Translations under genes and position numbers: made by a program
Notes under the pieces: model-generated
Told to the model about the DNA's origin: nothing
Seen by the model: the letters and a program-made list of their open reading frames with translations, nothing else
Databases searched by the model: none
Shown: positions 45,951-57,208 of the stretch, piece after piece
Position numbering within the stretch: the first letter of the stretch is position 1
How the letters are laid out: each line of letters begins with the position of its first letter
Assembly (NCBI GenBank): GCA_014529385.2
Contig: CM043963.1
Coordinates: 111,198,912-111,262,911 of the forward strand
Source of the DNA: Adiantum capillus-veneris
Lineage: Eukaryota; Streptophyta; Polypodiopsida; Polypodiales; Pteridaceae
Direction of reading: 5' to 3'
Length of the DNA: 64,000 nucleotides

Positions 45951-47300
45951 CATTGTGCACAAGGGAATTTTACCTTTACAGACAAACTAGGGAATGCAGC
46001 TTTAGTTCAAGGAAAGAATGGGAATCCAAAAGCTCACTTAGTCAAGGCTGGTAGACTTCTTAAGGGATTACGAAAGGGTCAGCAAATCTATGCAGTTAAA
46101 CTCAACAAGGTAGAGGACACAGATCAAGAGTATGTTTCTAAATGTGTGGTATGCTAAAAGACAAAGTTTAATAGAGGGAAGCAACCTGGATTGCTTCAAC
46201 CTTTTCCAATCCCTAATTCACCATGGGAGATCATATCCATGGGTTTTATCTTTGGATTGCCTAATTCTATCCATGGGAATACGGGAATATGGACGATAGT
46301 AGACAGGTTCAATACAAGCTCATTTTATACCTGTCAGAAAGACTATCAAAGCCCATCAAATGACAACCCTCTTCATTTCACAAATCTTCAAGTACCATGG
46401 CTAGCCAATGTCCATAGTGTCGGAAAGAGATCCTAGAATGACCATTAATTTTTTGAAGGGTCTCTTTGAGAATTTAGGAACAAGGCTAAACTTCTCTCGG
46501 CCTATCACACGCAAACGGATGGCCAAAGTGAAATAGCTAACCTAACAATTCTCGATCTACTAAAAGCCTATGTAATGGAAGTAGATCAAAGATCCCAATG
46601 GGAGAAGTACTTACCCTCAATGGAGTATGCCTACAATAACAGTGTACATACTTCCACGGGAAAAGCACCTTTTGAGGTAATTGAGGGAAGATCAAAAAGT
46701 CTCTTGCTACTTAAGGTACACGCGAAGATCTTCGTTGCAGATGAGTATAGCTGACATCTACAAGAATATTTCCAAAAGATTAAGGATGCTATCTCTATCT
46801 CACAGCAAAGGCAAAAGGCTATTGCTAACAAGCACAGAAGAGCCCAAGCCTTTAAAGAAAATGATTGGGTCTTACTCAAATTCCCCAAGGCTCGATTAAG
46901 GCACACGACGGGCAAGAATCCTATAGGACACCAAAGGTACTATGCTAAGTTAGCAAAAAGGTACTATGGTCCCTGCTAGATTCTTAGGCCAATCAATGAG
47001 ATGGCCTATCAACTCAAGTTGCCCAACCATTGGCTCATACACAATGCTTTCCATGTGAGCCTACTAAAGCCTTACAATGGAGAGCCACCTCAAGAACCAA
47101 CTATTGAAGACCCACCGGAGATCGAGGACCAAGAAGTGGTGTTGCAACCCAAGTCCATTCTCCGACATGAAGACAAGGTACTACGAGGCGGTAGGACTAT
47201 CCGATGATATCTTATTAAGAATTATCCTTTTGAAGATGCTAGATGGATGCAAGGCATACAATTAAAGGATAACCTAAACCTTGTCGATGCTTACAATGCT
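45951..47300 (+). pseudogene. Element C protease-RT linker fused to integrase
   Basis: The linker (KAGRLLKGLRKGQQIYAVKL near 46045-46105) passes directly into the end of an integrase zinc module (KCVVC-stop-KTKFNRGKQ near 46140; TAA at 46155 where Gln is expected), so RT and RNase H are missing. Core: PNSPWEIISMGFIFGLP near 46210; later FRNKAKLLSAYHTQTDGQSE near 46470 and ATNRTILDLLKAYV-like helix near 46540. C-terminal chromodomain-side segment YQLKLPNHWLIHNAFHVSLL (about 47003-47065). Multiple shifts. An internal deletion derivative of a chromovirus-like gypsy element. Confidence 0.8.
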
Positions 47301-47655
47301 TCCCAAGAGTAAGCAAATTTACAAATGTTTAAACTGAACAAAGTTTTTGTCTTATAAGACTCTCTTTTTCTTTATTGTGCACAAAAATGTAGTATGCATG
47401 CTTAGATCAAATTTGCGGAGACGACGTCTCCCGAACACCAAGTAGAGCTTGTCACTCTACTATGGAAGACTGATAGGACTAATGTGCAGACATGCTTGCG
47501 GCAGCTTACGCTCTCAAATGGACTAGTCATCCATTCTGGAACGATGTCATAGGGTAACATAGGGTGCCTCTAACCGCTAGCAAAAGGACTAATGAATATG
47601 CTTTATCTTCTCTACCCCATAGTCGAGGACAACTATGATTCCAAGAGAGAGGTAA

Positions 47656-47925
47656 TGTCATAGAACTAATATCTAATTCTCCTAAATGATTTTCTCATGT
47701 TAAACTGATCATTTAATATGGGAAAGTGTCAGGGGAGAAAAAGCTAGAATATTGGTTAAGCTGGCAGACCGGCCACAGTAGGGATCCAAAGGGAAGGCCA
47801 TTTGCAAAAGAGCTATGTGCAACAATGGGTTCCAAAGACCTTAGGGTTCAGCCCATTAAGACTTCCAAAATGCTAAGGTTCCAAAATTCAAAGGTTGTGT
47901 CCAAAGGTCAAAGATTAGGAAATTT
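47656..47925 (+). repeat. Truncated 3' LTR of element C (B-family)
   Basis: Starts TGTCATAGAACTAATATC after a purine-rich run (CCAAGAGAGAGGTAA) and matches 10683 onward for about 270 bases, then ends where the palindromic satellite begins. Confidence 0.85.
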
Positions 47926-49245
47926 TCTCTAATAGAGGGGCTAAACTCATGAATTTGGCCCCACTATTAGAGGGGTTTTGGCATGTCTATTTGCATGCAA
48001 TGGGCAGCTCGTTTGGCCCCTCTATTAGAGGGGTTTTGGCATGCCTATTTGCATGCATGCCCAAACGGGCTGCCCATTGCATGAATATAGGAATGCCAAA
48101 ACCCCTATAATAGAGGGGCCAAACCGGTAGACCAAAACCCCTCTAATTGGTCAAGGTAAAGGCTCATGTAAGGCCATGGGTTGTCCCCCATGCTCATGTT
48201 ATTTTGGCCTCCCCCTTCAATGTCCAGAACCCCTAGCAAACGGCATGCGTTTGGCCCCTCTATTAGAGGGGTTTAGGCATGTCTATCTGCATGCAATGGG
48301 CTCCCCAAACAGGATACCCATTGCATGCAAATAGACATGCCAAAACCCCTCTAAAAGAGTGACCAAATTCATGTTGTGTGGCCCCTCTATTAGAGGGGTT
48401 TTGGCATGCCTATTTTTCCATGCAATGGGTAGCCCGTTTGGGCATCCCATTGCATGCAAATAGACATGCCAAAACTCTCTAATAGAGGGGCCAAACTAGT
48501 AGACCAAAACCCCTCTAATTGGTCGAGGTAAAGGCTCATGAGAGTCCATGGGTTGTCCCCCATGCTCATGTTTTTTTGGCCTCCCCCCTTCAATGTCCAA
48601 AACCCCTAGCAAACGGCATGTGTTTGGCCCCTCTAATAGAGGGGTTTTAAAATGCCTATTTGCATGCAATGGGCAGCCCAAACGGGGAGCCCATTGCATG
48701 CAAATAGACATGCCAAAACCCCTCTAATAGAGGAGAAAAACTCATGCCGTTTGGCCCCTCTATTAGAGGGGTTTTGCCATGCCTATTTGCATGCAATGAG
48801 CAGCCCGTTTGGGCATCCCATTGCATGCAAATTGGCATGCCAAAACCTCTCTAATAGAGGGGCCAAACCAGTAGACCGAAACCCCTCTAATCGGTCAAGG
48901 TAAAGGCTCATGTGAGCCCATGGGTTGTCCCCCATGCTCATGTTTTTTTGGCCTCCCCCCTTCAATGTCCAAAATTCCTAGCAAACGGCATGCGTTTGGC
49001 CCCTCTATTAGAGGGGTTTTGGCATGCCTATTTGCATGCAATGGGCAGCCCGTTTGGGGAGCCCATTGCATGCAAATAGACATGCCTAAAGCCCTCTAAT
49101 AGAGGGGCCAAACTCATGAAGTTTTGGCTGCCCATTCCATGAAAATAGGCATGCCAAAACCCCTCTAATAAAGGGGCAAAACCCCTAGCAAACGGCATGA
49201 GTTTGGCCCCTCTATTAGAGGGGTTTTGGCATGTCTATCTAGGTT
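47926..49245. repeat. Palindromic satellite, ~374-bp higher-order unit, about 3.5 copies
   Basis: Built from inverted-repeat modules of about 110-125 bases. Each opens GGCCCCTCTATTAGAGGGG (itself a dyad) and closes with the complement, with TTGCATGCAATGGGC at the centre. Two modules plus a spacer (TTGTCCCCCATGCTCATG, CCCTTCAATGTCCA, CCTAGCAAACGGCATG) form one unit; unit starts at about 48249, 48623 and 48998. Flanking parts are degenerate. No credible coding; the open frames in it are products of symmetry. Confidence 0.9.
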
Positions 49246-49283
49246 GTATTTGATTTATTTTTTCTCTCTTTTTCAGTTGTGAC

Positions 49284-50801
49284 ATGGTCGGGCAAGACGA
49301 AGACTTCTTTCACTCTCTTAGGACAACCGTGGGTTCCTCTTCTGGGAATCCTTCTTGGGGCTCCGGTCGCTATGACCACTCCCTTCCTCGTCCTCCTCCT
49401 CATTTGGTCCCTATGGATTCCCAGATAGCCTCATTCTTGCGCATGCGTAAAGAGTATGAGTGAGCTTCGCAAGGGAGCTTCTCCTCATATACGCCACATC
49501 AGTTGTCCCGGTATGGGATTTCCCCCTCACTTGTCCATGCCCTTGCAGGCCCCCCACTACCTTTCCTTCACCCTTTCCCTCGGCACCCCCCACTACATTT
49601 CCTTCACCCTATCCCTCGGTCCCCGCTACTACATTTCCTTCACCATTTCCCTCGGCACCCTCTTCTACAATTCTGTCGCATCAACCCTCCCCGCTTCGAC
49701 CATCAAGCCATCCTAGCCCTCGTGGTCGTCGATCTTCTTTAGGGAAAAGTGAGCGACGTAGTTCGCGTGGCTCTGGGGGCTGGCGAGAGTCCACTGACAG
49801 CCAACGGAGACAAGGATCAAGGGGAGGCTCTTGTTTCGACGCTTGCTTTGGAGGAGGTGGAGGAGGATCATCTACTAACTTGCCAGATCGGGGGTACAGT
49901 TCTGATGTGGACGTTTCAGATGCCGATGATGATGACCTATACTATAGGTGTCATCGAGACGGTGCCCCCGACCTTAGCACAAACAATGGCAAGGGCTTTC
50001 ACAATCACTCGAAGAGCTTGATCCACTCTACCTACACTAATTGCTTCATCGACTGGGAGCAACAAGATCCTCAGTACCTACAGTATATTGTTGATACAAT
50101 GCGGTTGCAGTTTCCTAATCCCTAGGGCCAGTCTTTTACCACGCAGTGGATGGAAGGTTTTATCAAGACCTTTCTTCGTAATAAACGGTCCACTGTTCGC
50201 AAGGCCGCTAAACAACAATGCCAACACCCCAATCTCCAAAAAAAGGGGTGTCAATATGCATGATGCAGAGTGGGAGTTTGCTCTCCAAGAGAGGGACAGT
50301 GGAGTCGACCATCCTCAGTAGAGGCAAGCAAGGGCATGACGAAAAGCTCACAGTTGGGGTTCTGGAAGAAAGGACGTCTGGAAGGACAAAGTAGTAAGTA
50401 ACATTTTTAGTTTTCATTTGAACCATATTCTTGATGTAAACTAATGTAAATAATGCTTAATATGCAAGCAAACATCATAGGACATCGACTGTCAAGGGAG
50501 GCGGTGAAGTATCGGAAATGCAACGACGAAAATAGTACCTACATGTAGATGCTCCAACAAAGCCATATCAATCAAGCACAGTTTGACGCTCTCATCGACA
50601 CCTTGACTACTACGCAAGTACGAAGTCAACCTAACTAATTAAATATTTTTTTGCTTACTTATTTTAATGTTTACTAATTATGTGGTTTGCTTTGTTATTT
50701 GTGTAGACTCGAAGAGGTGGCGCTAACGAGGGTGAGGACGACGAGGGTGGTCAGGGTGGCGAGGACGACGAGGGCGACTAGGGTGACGATGAGGGTTACT
50801 A
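49284..50801 (+). pseudogene. Decayed gene resembling plant En/Spm-associated proteins
   Basis: A splice-acceptor-like TTTTTCAG (to 49276) precedes ATG 49284 (MVGQDEDFFHSLRTTVG). The frame continues through a TGA at 49461 into a Pro/His/Phe-rich repeat (LHFLHPIPR-type, 49550-49680). In the neighbouring frame the coding continues as an Arg/Ser-rich then acidic segment (DVDVSDADDDDLYYR), then QYIVDTMRLQFPNP, TAG at 50123, WMEGFIKTFLRNKRSTVRKA. A later part reads KYRKCNDENSTYM and QAQFDALIDTLTTT, with a GT donor near 50617 and AG acceptor near 50706, ending in an acidic Gly-rich tail (EGEDDEGGQGGEDDEGD, TAG at 50779) and TAA near 50800. I read it as transposon-derived; no catalytic domain seen. 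Confidence 0.5.
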
Positions 50802-50805
50802 ATTT

Positions 50806-50965
50806 TCTAACACAATCCCCTCACATTTTGAACGCCCGGCCAAGAGCCCTTGTACAACATAATCCCCTCACATTTTGAATGCCCGACCAAGAGCTCTTGT
50901 AAATATTTCACTTTATTTTGGATGCCCGGCCAAAAGGCCTTGTATACATTTTGCGAACGCTCAAT
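50806..50965 (+). repeat. Short tandem repeat, ~50-bp unit, three to four copies
   Basis: CCCCTCACATTTTGAA[CT]GCCCG[GA]CCAAGAGC[CT]CTTGTA recurs at about 50816 and 50867, with degenerate copies near 50913 and 50950. Confidence 0.8.
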
Positions 50966-51078
50966 CAAGAAAAAGAATTTTGTCAATAACCCACTTTTTA
51001 AGTTTCTTGTGTTTCAAAATTTGTATGATATTGTTAAATCTTAAATAATAAATATATGTGATATTTATATTAAAAAAA

Positions 51079-51152
51079 TATCCAAGGATCTTTGGATGAT
51101 GCAAAGTCTTCACATATGGGGACTTGAATCATCGAAGATCCTTGGATACTTT
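51079..51152. repeat. 74-bp imperfect hairpin
   Basis: Left arm TATCCAAGGATCTTTGGATG pairs with right arm CATCGAAGATCCTTGGATA across about 30 bases that themselves contain AAGTC/GACTT. Flanked by A- and T-runs. Confidence 0.8.
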
Positions 51153-51770
51153 TTTTTTAATAAATTGCGTGGAGGGTATAAGTACGGCTATGATAGTTTC
51201 TATATACGTGGCAATCAGCACGACAGTTCTTGATAGCATACCCGTGCTAATACCCTTACACATTGTTGCGAGCTGACAGCGAGCTACCAGTGGTGGTGAT
51301 ACCCGTGTGCCCAATTGTTTCTCTCTCCTGAAATGTTTGTTGATGTGTGGCTATTCCAGAGGCAGTCAACCCCCTTTCTTATAGTGGATTCTCTCAATTA
51401 TTTTTCTATTTTTTGAATTAATTTTAATTGGTACCCCTACTTATTGGACAGAATCATCTCAAGATTCCTCCTTAACAATGTCTCAACTCCATATTCCCTT
51501 GCTCTCAACAAAATTGCTTGTCCGATTCGAACTCATGTGCAACAAAGATCCACCTTATATGCATTGCCCTACACCACAAGAGCAACTGCATTGATTTGAC
51601 GACTGTCCCACACATCAAATTCTGAAAAATAATAGCTTCCCTGGCTGTGCACATCATGTGTGCCTCTATCCCCTCCTCCACCTCTTGCTTGCATGACGTC
51701 TGCCCCACCCCGCGCCTCTATCTCCCATCTTCCATCTCCTGCTTGCACGACCTCTGCTCCCCTGTCCCTC

Positions 51771-51805
<35 letters not shown>

Positions 51806-52709
51806 TCTCCTGCTTACATGACTTTGATCGAACAGCTTCTCTCCACTCCGATAAAATAAGAGCGCATCTACTCTCCTCATGCTCGATTTTTTTATTTAAA
51901 TTGAGCTGGTACGCGCTACATATATGTATCTCATAATGGCTCTAAAAATCTTAAAACCATTGGTTTGTTTTGAGATTCCATTAGCGATGCCTTGTACACA
52001 TAAAGCAGTTGTCAAACATAAATTCTTGTTAGTATCTTACCTGGGCGTCCACTAGGAAACATGTAAGATAACACGTGCGAACAAAATAAGGGATTTATAA
52101 TTATGTACATTTACAAAAAAATGTAATTACAAAAAAATGCACTTACATAAATGGATTTTTAATTCAAAAAGTGAATTTTTTTATATATAAAGGTTAGTTT
52201 TTTTACAAAAATACATACATAAGAGGTACATACAATACTTGAAAATATAGAAGTAAAAGATTATTTAAATACCTCTTGTTCGCATGTTCTTTATACAATT
52301 TTTACATAGTGGACTCCACGGGATATCATCCTCCTCGGACCTCAATAGCTCAAAGTGCAACTGGCTATGTCTCTCTGCCTACCACCCGTCCCCATTGTGC
52401 TGCCGTGAGAGCCTCATAGGGACTAGCAGCAGCCCGCTGCCAAGCGTCCGCTTGAAAAAAAAAACAAAAATCCTTGAATTTCAGAGTCACGACACCACTT
52501 TGTTCCAAAAGCTGGCAACAATAGCTCCGAACTCGCTCGGGATAATAGTTATCTCTGGCAGTACACTCTGGCATCATGATACAAGACTATTATTACAAGT
52601 CCTATGAGCTTTCAAGTCCTATGAGTCCGCGCCCATCTTCTTGTGCAGGAAGACTCAAGAGGTCTTGAGAGCTTGCTGAACGCAGGGAAATGTATGAAGG
52701 CGTCCTGAT
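51153..52709. other. No gene; poly-C tract and AT-rich DNA
   Basis: Non-coding. Holds repeats of CTCCTGCTTGCATGAC-type phrases (51660-51830) around a 33-base C run, then AT-rich sequence to 52280. No protein features recognised. Confidence 0.55.
51772..51804. repeat. Homopolymer run of 33 C
   Basis: Uninterrupted C from 51772 to 51804; G-run on the other strand. Confidence 0.97.

Positions 52710-52751
<42 letters not shown>
52710..52751. repeat. (GA)n microsatellite
   Basis: GA dinucleotide with one GAAA interruption. Confidence 0.95.
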
Positions 52752-53040
52752 TCTTTGCCATCGCTCCACTCTGTAGCCCTTGGTCCCCATATTCAGAGGG
52801 TAGGATAAATGCCCCAACTTAGTGACACTGAAACAAATGTCCTAATTAGGAGCTCTGAAATTTCTGGATAAGCAAACCTTAAAGCCTAGTTCATGGATTG
52901 CTATGCCTAGCTCTACACCAGGTAGTTGACACGTCAAGGCAAAAAGTTGTTCTTTTCTCAGTTATTTATTAGAGGATTTTTCCATTCCTCTGTTAAGGAA
53001 AGGGGGACTGAACAGCATTCCGGACAAGTGTGTCGCCCTG
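52752..53040. other. No gene seen
   Basis: Non-coding stretch between the microsatellite and the 64-bp duplication; nothing recognised. Confidence 0.5.
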
Positions 53041-53042
53041 AG

Positions 53043-53175
53043 CCGTCCCCGCTTGCCGTCCTGCCCTATTTTTTACACTATAAATCCATTTGCGCCCCTT
53101 CTCCCGTCCGTCCCCACTTGCCGTCCTGCCCTCTTTTTTACACTATAAATCCATTTGCGCCCCTTCCCCCGTCCC
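53043..53175 (+). repeat. ~64-bp tandem duplication with TATAAA
   Basis: CCGTCCCC[GA]CTTGCCGTCC...TTTTTTACACTATAAATCC...TTTGCGCCCCTTC occurs twice in succession. Each copy holds CTATAAAT, which fits a TATA box, so this may be a duplicated core promoter. It lies just upstream of the gag remnant. Confidence 0.8.
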
Positions 53176-53212
53176 CACTCCTTGGGACGCGTCCCTAGTG
53201 ACTATGCATCAA

Positions 53213-53782
53213 GCCAAGGATGCCTTTCAACCAAACATGCTTTGCACTCGTAGGACCAAGCCTACATCATGGGGAGAGGGTGCCGAGAGGCCAACACCAA
53301 TATTATGCACTCAACCTTCCTTCCCAAGTGTTGTTGATGTCATACCTCCTAGCTCAAAATAGCTAATTCCAATAGGTACATACTATGAAGAAGAGTATGA
53401 TTTACCTAGACAATACTCCAACAAATTTGTTGAGAGTACACAATCAGTGATGATAGTTGGCCAAATGACGGAGGTTGTCAACTAGGTTCTCGAGCTATGG
53501 CAAGGGGCTCAAGGGCAAGAACCATGTTTTAAATGCCATGGCAACCATTGGGCTAATGACTATCCTTGTGATAGATCAAGATTGTGGTGGCCTAGAGTTA
53601 TTCTCTATTGCCAAAGCACTTAAACACTGTCGAAGAAATCCATCTTCCAATCAACCATCCAGATCTCACTTGAATTTAATTGAGATTGTCCCCTTGCCAT
53701 CCAAATCATTAGGTGATGATGTAGTCTCCCTACGAGTTGTGACAAGAGCACAAGGAAAAATCCTTTGGAGAAGGAATTTGCT
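53213..53782 (+). pseudogene. Tat-like gag C-terminal remnant with damaged zinc knuckle
   Basis: Frame fragments read EEEYDLPRQYSNKFVEST (near 53385), then a knuckle-like CFKCHGNHWANDYPC (about 53525-53570), where Tyr replaces the expected Cys (compare CYMCGGDHWLRDCP of the nested element), and LNLIEIVPLPSKSLGDDVV...RVVTRAQGK (near 53670-53755) ahead of a GA tract. Small isolated remnant with stops; related to the gag-protease junction of Tat-like elements. Confidence 0.5.
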
Positions 53783-53787
53783 CGTAA

Positions 53788-53790
<3 letters not shown>

Positions 53791-53833
<43 letters not shown>
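53791..53833. repeat. (GA)n microsatellite
   Basis: About 21 GA units. The following TATTAGAGAAAATAATGCAA...ATGCAACAAAGATA sequence recurs after the GA tract at 57154-57208. Confidence 0.95.
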
Positions 53834-53835
<2 letters not shown>

Positions 53836-54016
53836 ATTAGAGAAAATAATGCAATAGAGGTTATGCAACAAAGATACGCATCAGTCTCATGACCATGGAG
53901 TCTCCCCCCTGAGGAGGTGCAGAGTGAAAACAATAGCATGTGGACAAGGTGTCATAGACCTTGCCTAAATAGCAAACGAGGGACACATAAATAGAAACTA
54001 CAAAATCATTGAACTT

Positions 54017-54019
<3 letters not shown>

Positions 54020-54054
<35 letters not shown>
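54020..54054. repeat. (GA)n microsatellite
   Basis: About 17 GA units at the start of the dispersed repeat below. Confidence 0.95.
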
Positions 54055-54057
<3 letters not shown>

Positions 54058-54560
54058 ATCCGGCACGTCGGAGTTCCACGTTGAGACGCACTGGCCCCAA
54101 AGATTGGCGCCCCTTTTGGTATTTCTTTATTATTACAAGTCGTTATGTACAACTCCCGAGGGTTCTTTGCTCTCAGTCTTTGTGTCTAGATGCCCACGTA
54201 GAGAATGAGGCCCAAGGGTCCTTTTAATCTTACAAGGGATGCCCAAAAGTAGAGCCTCAAAAGCACTAATCTCAAAATCATTAAACCCTGAAAGCATCTA
54301 CTCACCAAAAGCTAGCAAGGAAATTGCCAAAAACAACCATCGTAATTTGTAAAAATCCAAATAGTCTACCACGTGGCAACTTCAACATAAACGTCGGAAA
54401 TTTGTACAAGCATGACACGTCATTGTTGGTACCAGCACATCTTACGAAAATCAGCCTCAGACTTCAAGCTTTGGGATCTGAAAGTTTGGCTCCTCAGTTT
54501 GTGCTCAGAAGTTATTTTTAATTGATCGGTTTAGTTTCTCTTGTCCACTCGGCCATTGCT
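54055..54560. repeat. Dispersed repeat, copy 1
   Basis: About 500 bases related to 55605-56135. Shared phrases are CAAAGATTGG, TACAACTC[CT]CGAGGGT, GAATGAG[GA]CCCAAGGGTCC and TACAAGGGATGCCCAAAAGT. Both end near TGTCCACTCGGCCATT. Likely LTR or non-autonomous element; termini not defined. Confidence 0.75.
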
Positions 54561-55604
54561 CTTCGTGTTGGGCATGCCACATCATCGCTTTGTTGAGTGA
54601 CATTCTCCCCTCTTGAAAGAATTGTAATCGCCCTCCAATACGCATGAAAAACAGCCACAGGACATAAACTTTCTTCAACAGACACTGATCTATGCACTCA
54701 TCCACGAGAATCCACCAATCCATCACTTCTACAAAGACATCAATCACTGATCAATCACATTTCTGTCAAGGGTCTCGACTACAAATCTTGATCATTGTAA
54801 CCATTTAGCAATCACATCCAGACTGTGCTAATATTTTCATGGATGTCTTGATCTACTAAATCTTGTTACTTTTAGGTTCATGTGCTTTTATTTCACATTT
54901 CAAGCAAACCATGCCCATGACCATCCCGTGACAAAGTAGTAGACTGGCTCCCCTCTTGGGCAGTCTGCATCGTAGGAGATTCCACCTATTGATTCATCAG
55001 TAACTTTTGGCATAGACCTTGGTAATAACCCAAAAGCTTCAAGGTATAGCTCTCTCTAAAGAGAATTTGCAATGTTCTCCCCCTCCTTCCATCAGGGCCA
55101 AAAGGTACCCTTGAACAAATTATCATGTGGACCTAGATTACTTTTCTATTATTTTCCTGTGCCATGTGGCGTGTTGGTAGTCTTGCTAGCCTCCTTGTAC
55201 TTGGCACCTCAATGTGGATTTGTGGAATTCTTTGATCTACTAGCTGATTCCATTTACTTTCTCTCCTTCTACCCTAAGACATGTGGGTAGCCTCACTGGC
55301 CTCCCTTTTCCAATGGCACATCAGTCTCAATCGTCGAAACCTTAGGATGCACTATCATATGATCCCCTTTCTTCTTCAGAATCCATTGGTGAACTTGCAT
55401 CTCGTTCCCTTAGTACGTCAGAACCCTTGGATGCGCTACCATTTGATTTTCCTTACTCTTTTAGAATTTTGTGATGAGTTGTCATCAGGTTCCCCTCATT
55501 CATTCTCTGCATTGAAAGACTCTTGCCTTGTTGAGGTGGATACTCTCTTGTTTGTAGGATAAGTCAATGAGATGGCATGCATTCCAAATCCTTAGCATAT
55601 CCCA
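54561..55604. other. No gene seen between dispersed repeats
   Basis: Non-coding sequence without recognised features. A weak direct similarity of CATGTGG...GTAGCCTC[AG]CTGGCCTCC-type phrases occurs near 55160-55310. Confidence 0.45.
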
Positions 55605-56135
55605 TAAGAGAGAGTCAACACGACATGATGGAGTTTCGCACCAAGACGCACTGATCCCAAAGATTGGTGTCTCTGTTGATATTTATTTATTATTTTGAGT
55701 CGCAGAGTACAACTCTCGAGGGTCCTCTGCTCTCAATCTGTGTGTTTAGATGTCCCTATAGAGAATGAGACCCAAGGGTCCTTTTAAACTTACAAGGGAT
55801 GCCCAAAAGTAGAGCCCTAAAAGTGTTTCTTTCAAAAACATTATACCTCAAATCATTTGATCATCAAAAGCTAGCGTGGAAACTACCAAAAACAACCAGT
55901 GTAACTTGTGGAAATTTGTACAGCTTGCCATGTGAAAACTTTTATGAAAAACAAAAAAAAAATCGTACAATCCTGCCACATCATTGTCCATATGGACTGT
56001 GACATCAACATGTCAGCGCGTCTTATGAAAATTTGCTTCAGACTTCAAGCTTTGGGATTTTTAGTATTTTGGCCCCTCAGTTGGTGCTTAGAAGTTCTTT
56101 TTAATTGGTTGGTTCAATTTTTATTGTCCACTCGG
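55605..56135. repeat. Dispersed repeat, copy 2
   Basis: Diverged copy of 54055-54560 in the same orientation. Confidence 0.75.
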
Positions 56136-56744
56136 CCATTTCTCTTCCTTTTGGGCAATGCCATGTCATCACTTTGTGACATAGAGCAATGTCCAACAAT
56201 AAAACTGAACGACCATAAATATGAAAATGCGATAAATGGGTGTAGGACTAAAAACCAACCAATCATACCAAAGGTGTATGGCCAAGGATTATATGTAGCC
56301 CAAAATCTATGCATGTGGGTGACCAATCTGGATGCACACTAGACAATACAAGCATGCCAAACCTGTTCTTGTTCTTCTTGTCTCCCTTTATTCTCGTCTT
56401 GGTTTGATATTTTCCTCCTCCTCCTCTCTTTATGAGATCTCAGTCAGGTTCAATTATTAATTATTTAAGTCTATTAATATCCATGAGTGCTCCTATGCGT
56501 GGTAGAGATCATCCTAAGACAATGTTGGGAATGGGGAGAGGATGTTGGTGGCTCCTAAGTCAACTTAGGGCCTTAGGTTGGCCCCACAATCAAATTCTCT
56601 AGGGTTGCATGGAGCTAGATCTGATCCATGGAGGAAGAGTATCAATAGCAAGGGATATGTAACCAACGAGGGGCACCACATGCCAATTGAAAGAACATAA
56701 TTGGAACAAAACTTAGCACTTCAACGCAACTTGCAAGTGAGAAA
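56136..56744. other. No gene seen
   Basis: Continuation of repeat-derived sequence. CTTAGGGCCTTAGG-type phrases recur near 57390, suggesting one more related copy. Confidence 0.45.
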
Positions 56745-57000
56745 GAGAGAATCCAATGAGTAGACATGTGGTGGCGGAGCTCCACTCCCAAATGCAAGAG
56801 CTCTAAACCCTTGGTGCCCCTTTTGGTATTTCTTTTTTATTGACACTCATATGGTAAAACTTCCAAGAGGAGAGGTCTCTCAAATATGCAACTGCAAGTC
56901 TATGAGAAGCCTCCCCCAAGGCACATGACACAAAATCTGCCACATCAATACTCCTAAAAGTTTGCCACGATTTCCAAGTTCCTAACAATTTGCAATGATT
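56745..57000. repeat. Dispersed repeat, partial third copy
   Basis: GGAGCTCCACTCCCAA...TTGGTGCCCCTTTTGGTATTTC aligns with 54070-54125, then diverges. Confidence 0.55.
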
Positions 57001-57148
57001 TTCAAGATTTCGTACACCTAGTCATCACTTTTTGGTTGCCATTACCATTTTTTTTCTTTACAGGTTTATTGCCACGTCATCACGTTGTGACAGAGATGTC
57101 CTCCAAGACTCTAATACCATGGCAGTGCGGCATGGTGGAAGCGAAACA

Positions 57149-57153
<5 letters not shown>

Positions 57154-57208
<55 letters not shown>
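57154..57208. repeat. (GA)n microsatellite
   Basis: About 25 GA units with one AAAG break. Same right flank as the tract at 53791. Confidence 0.95.

Noticed and set aside
47950-49083. Open frames in the palindromic satellite (MPICMQW-type peptides on both strands)
   Set aside because: Identical peptides on both strands arise from inverted symmetry; no conserved domain or start context.
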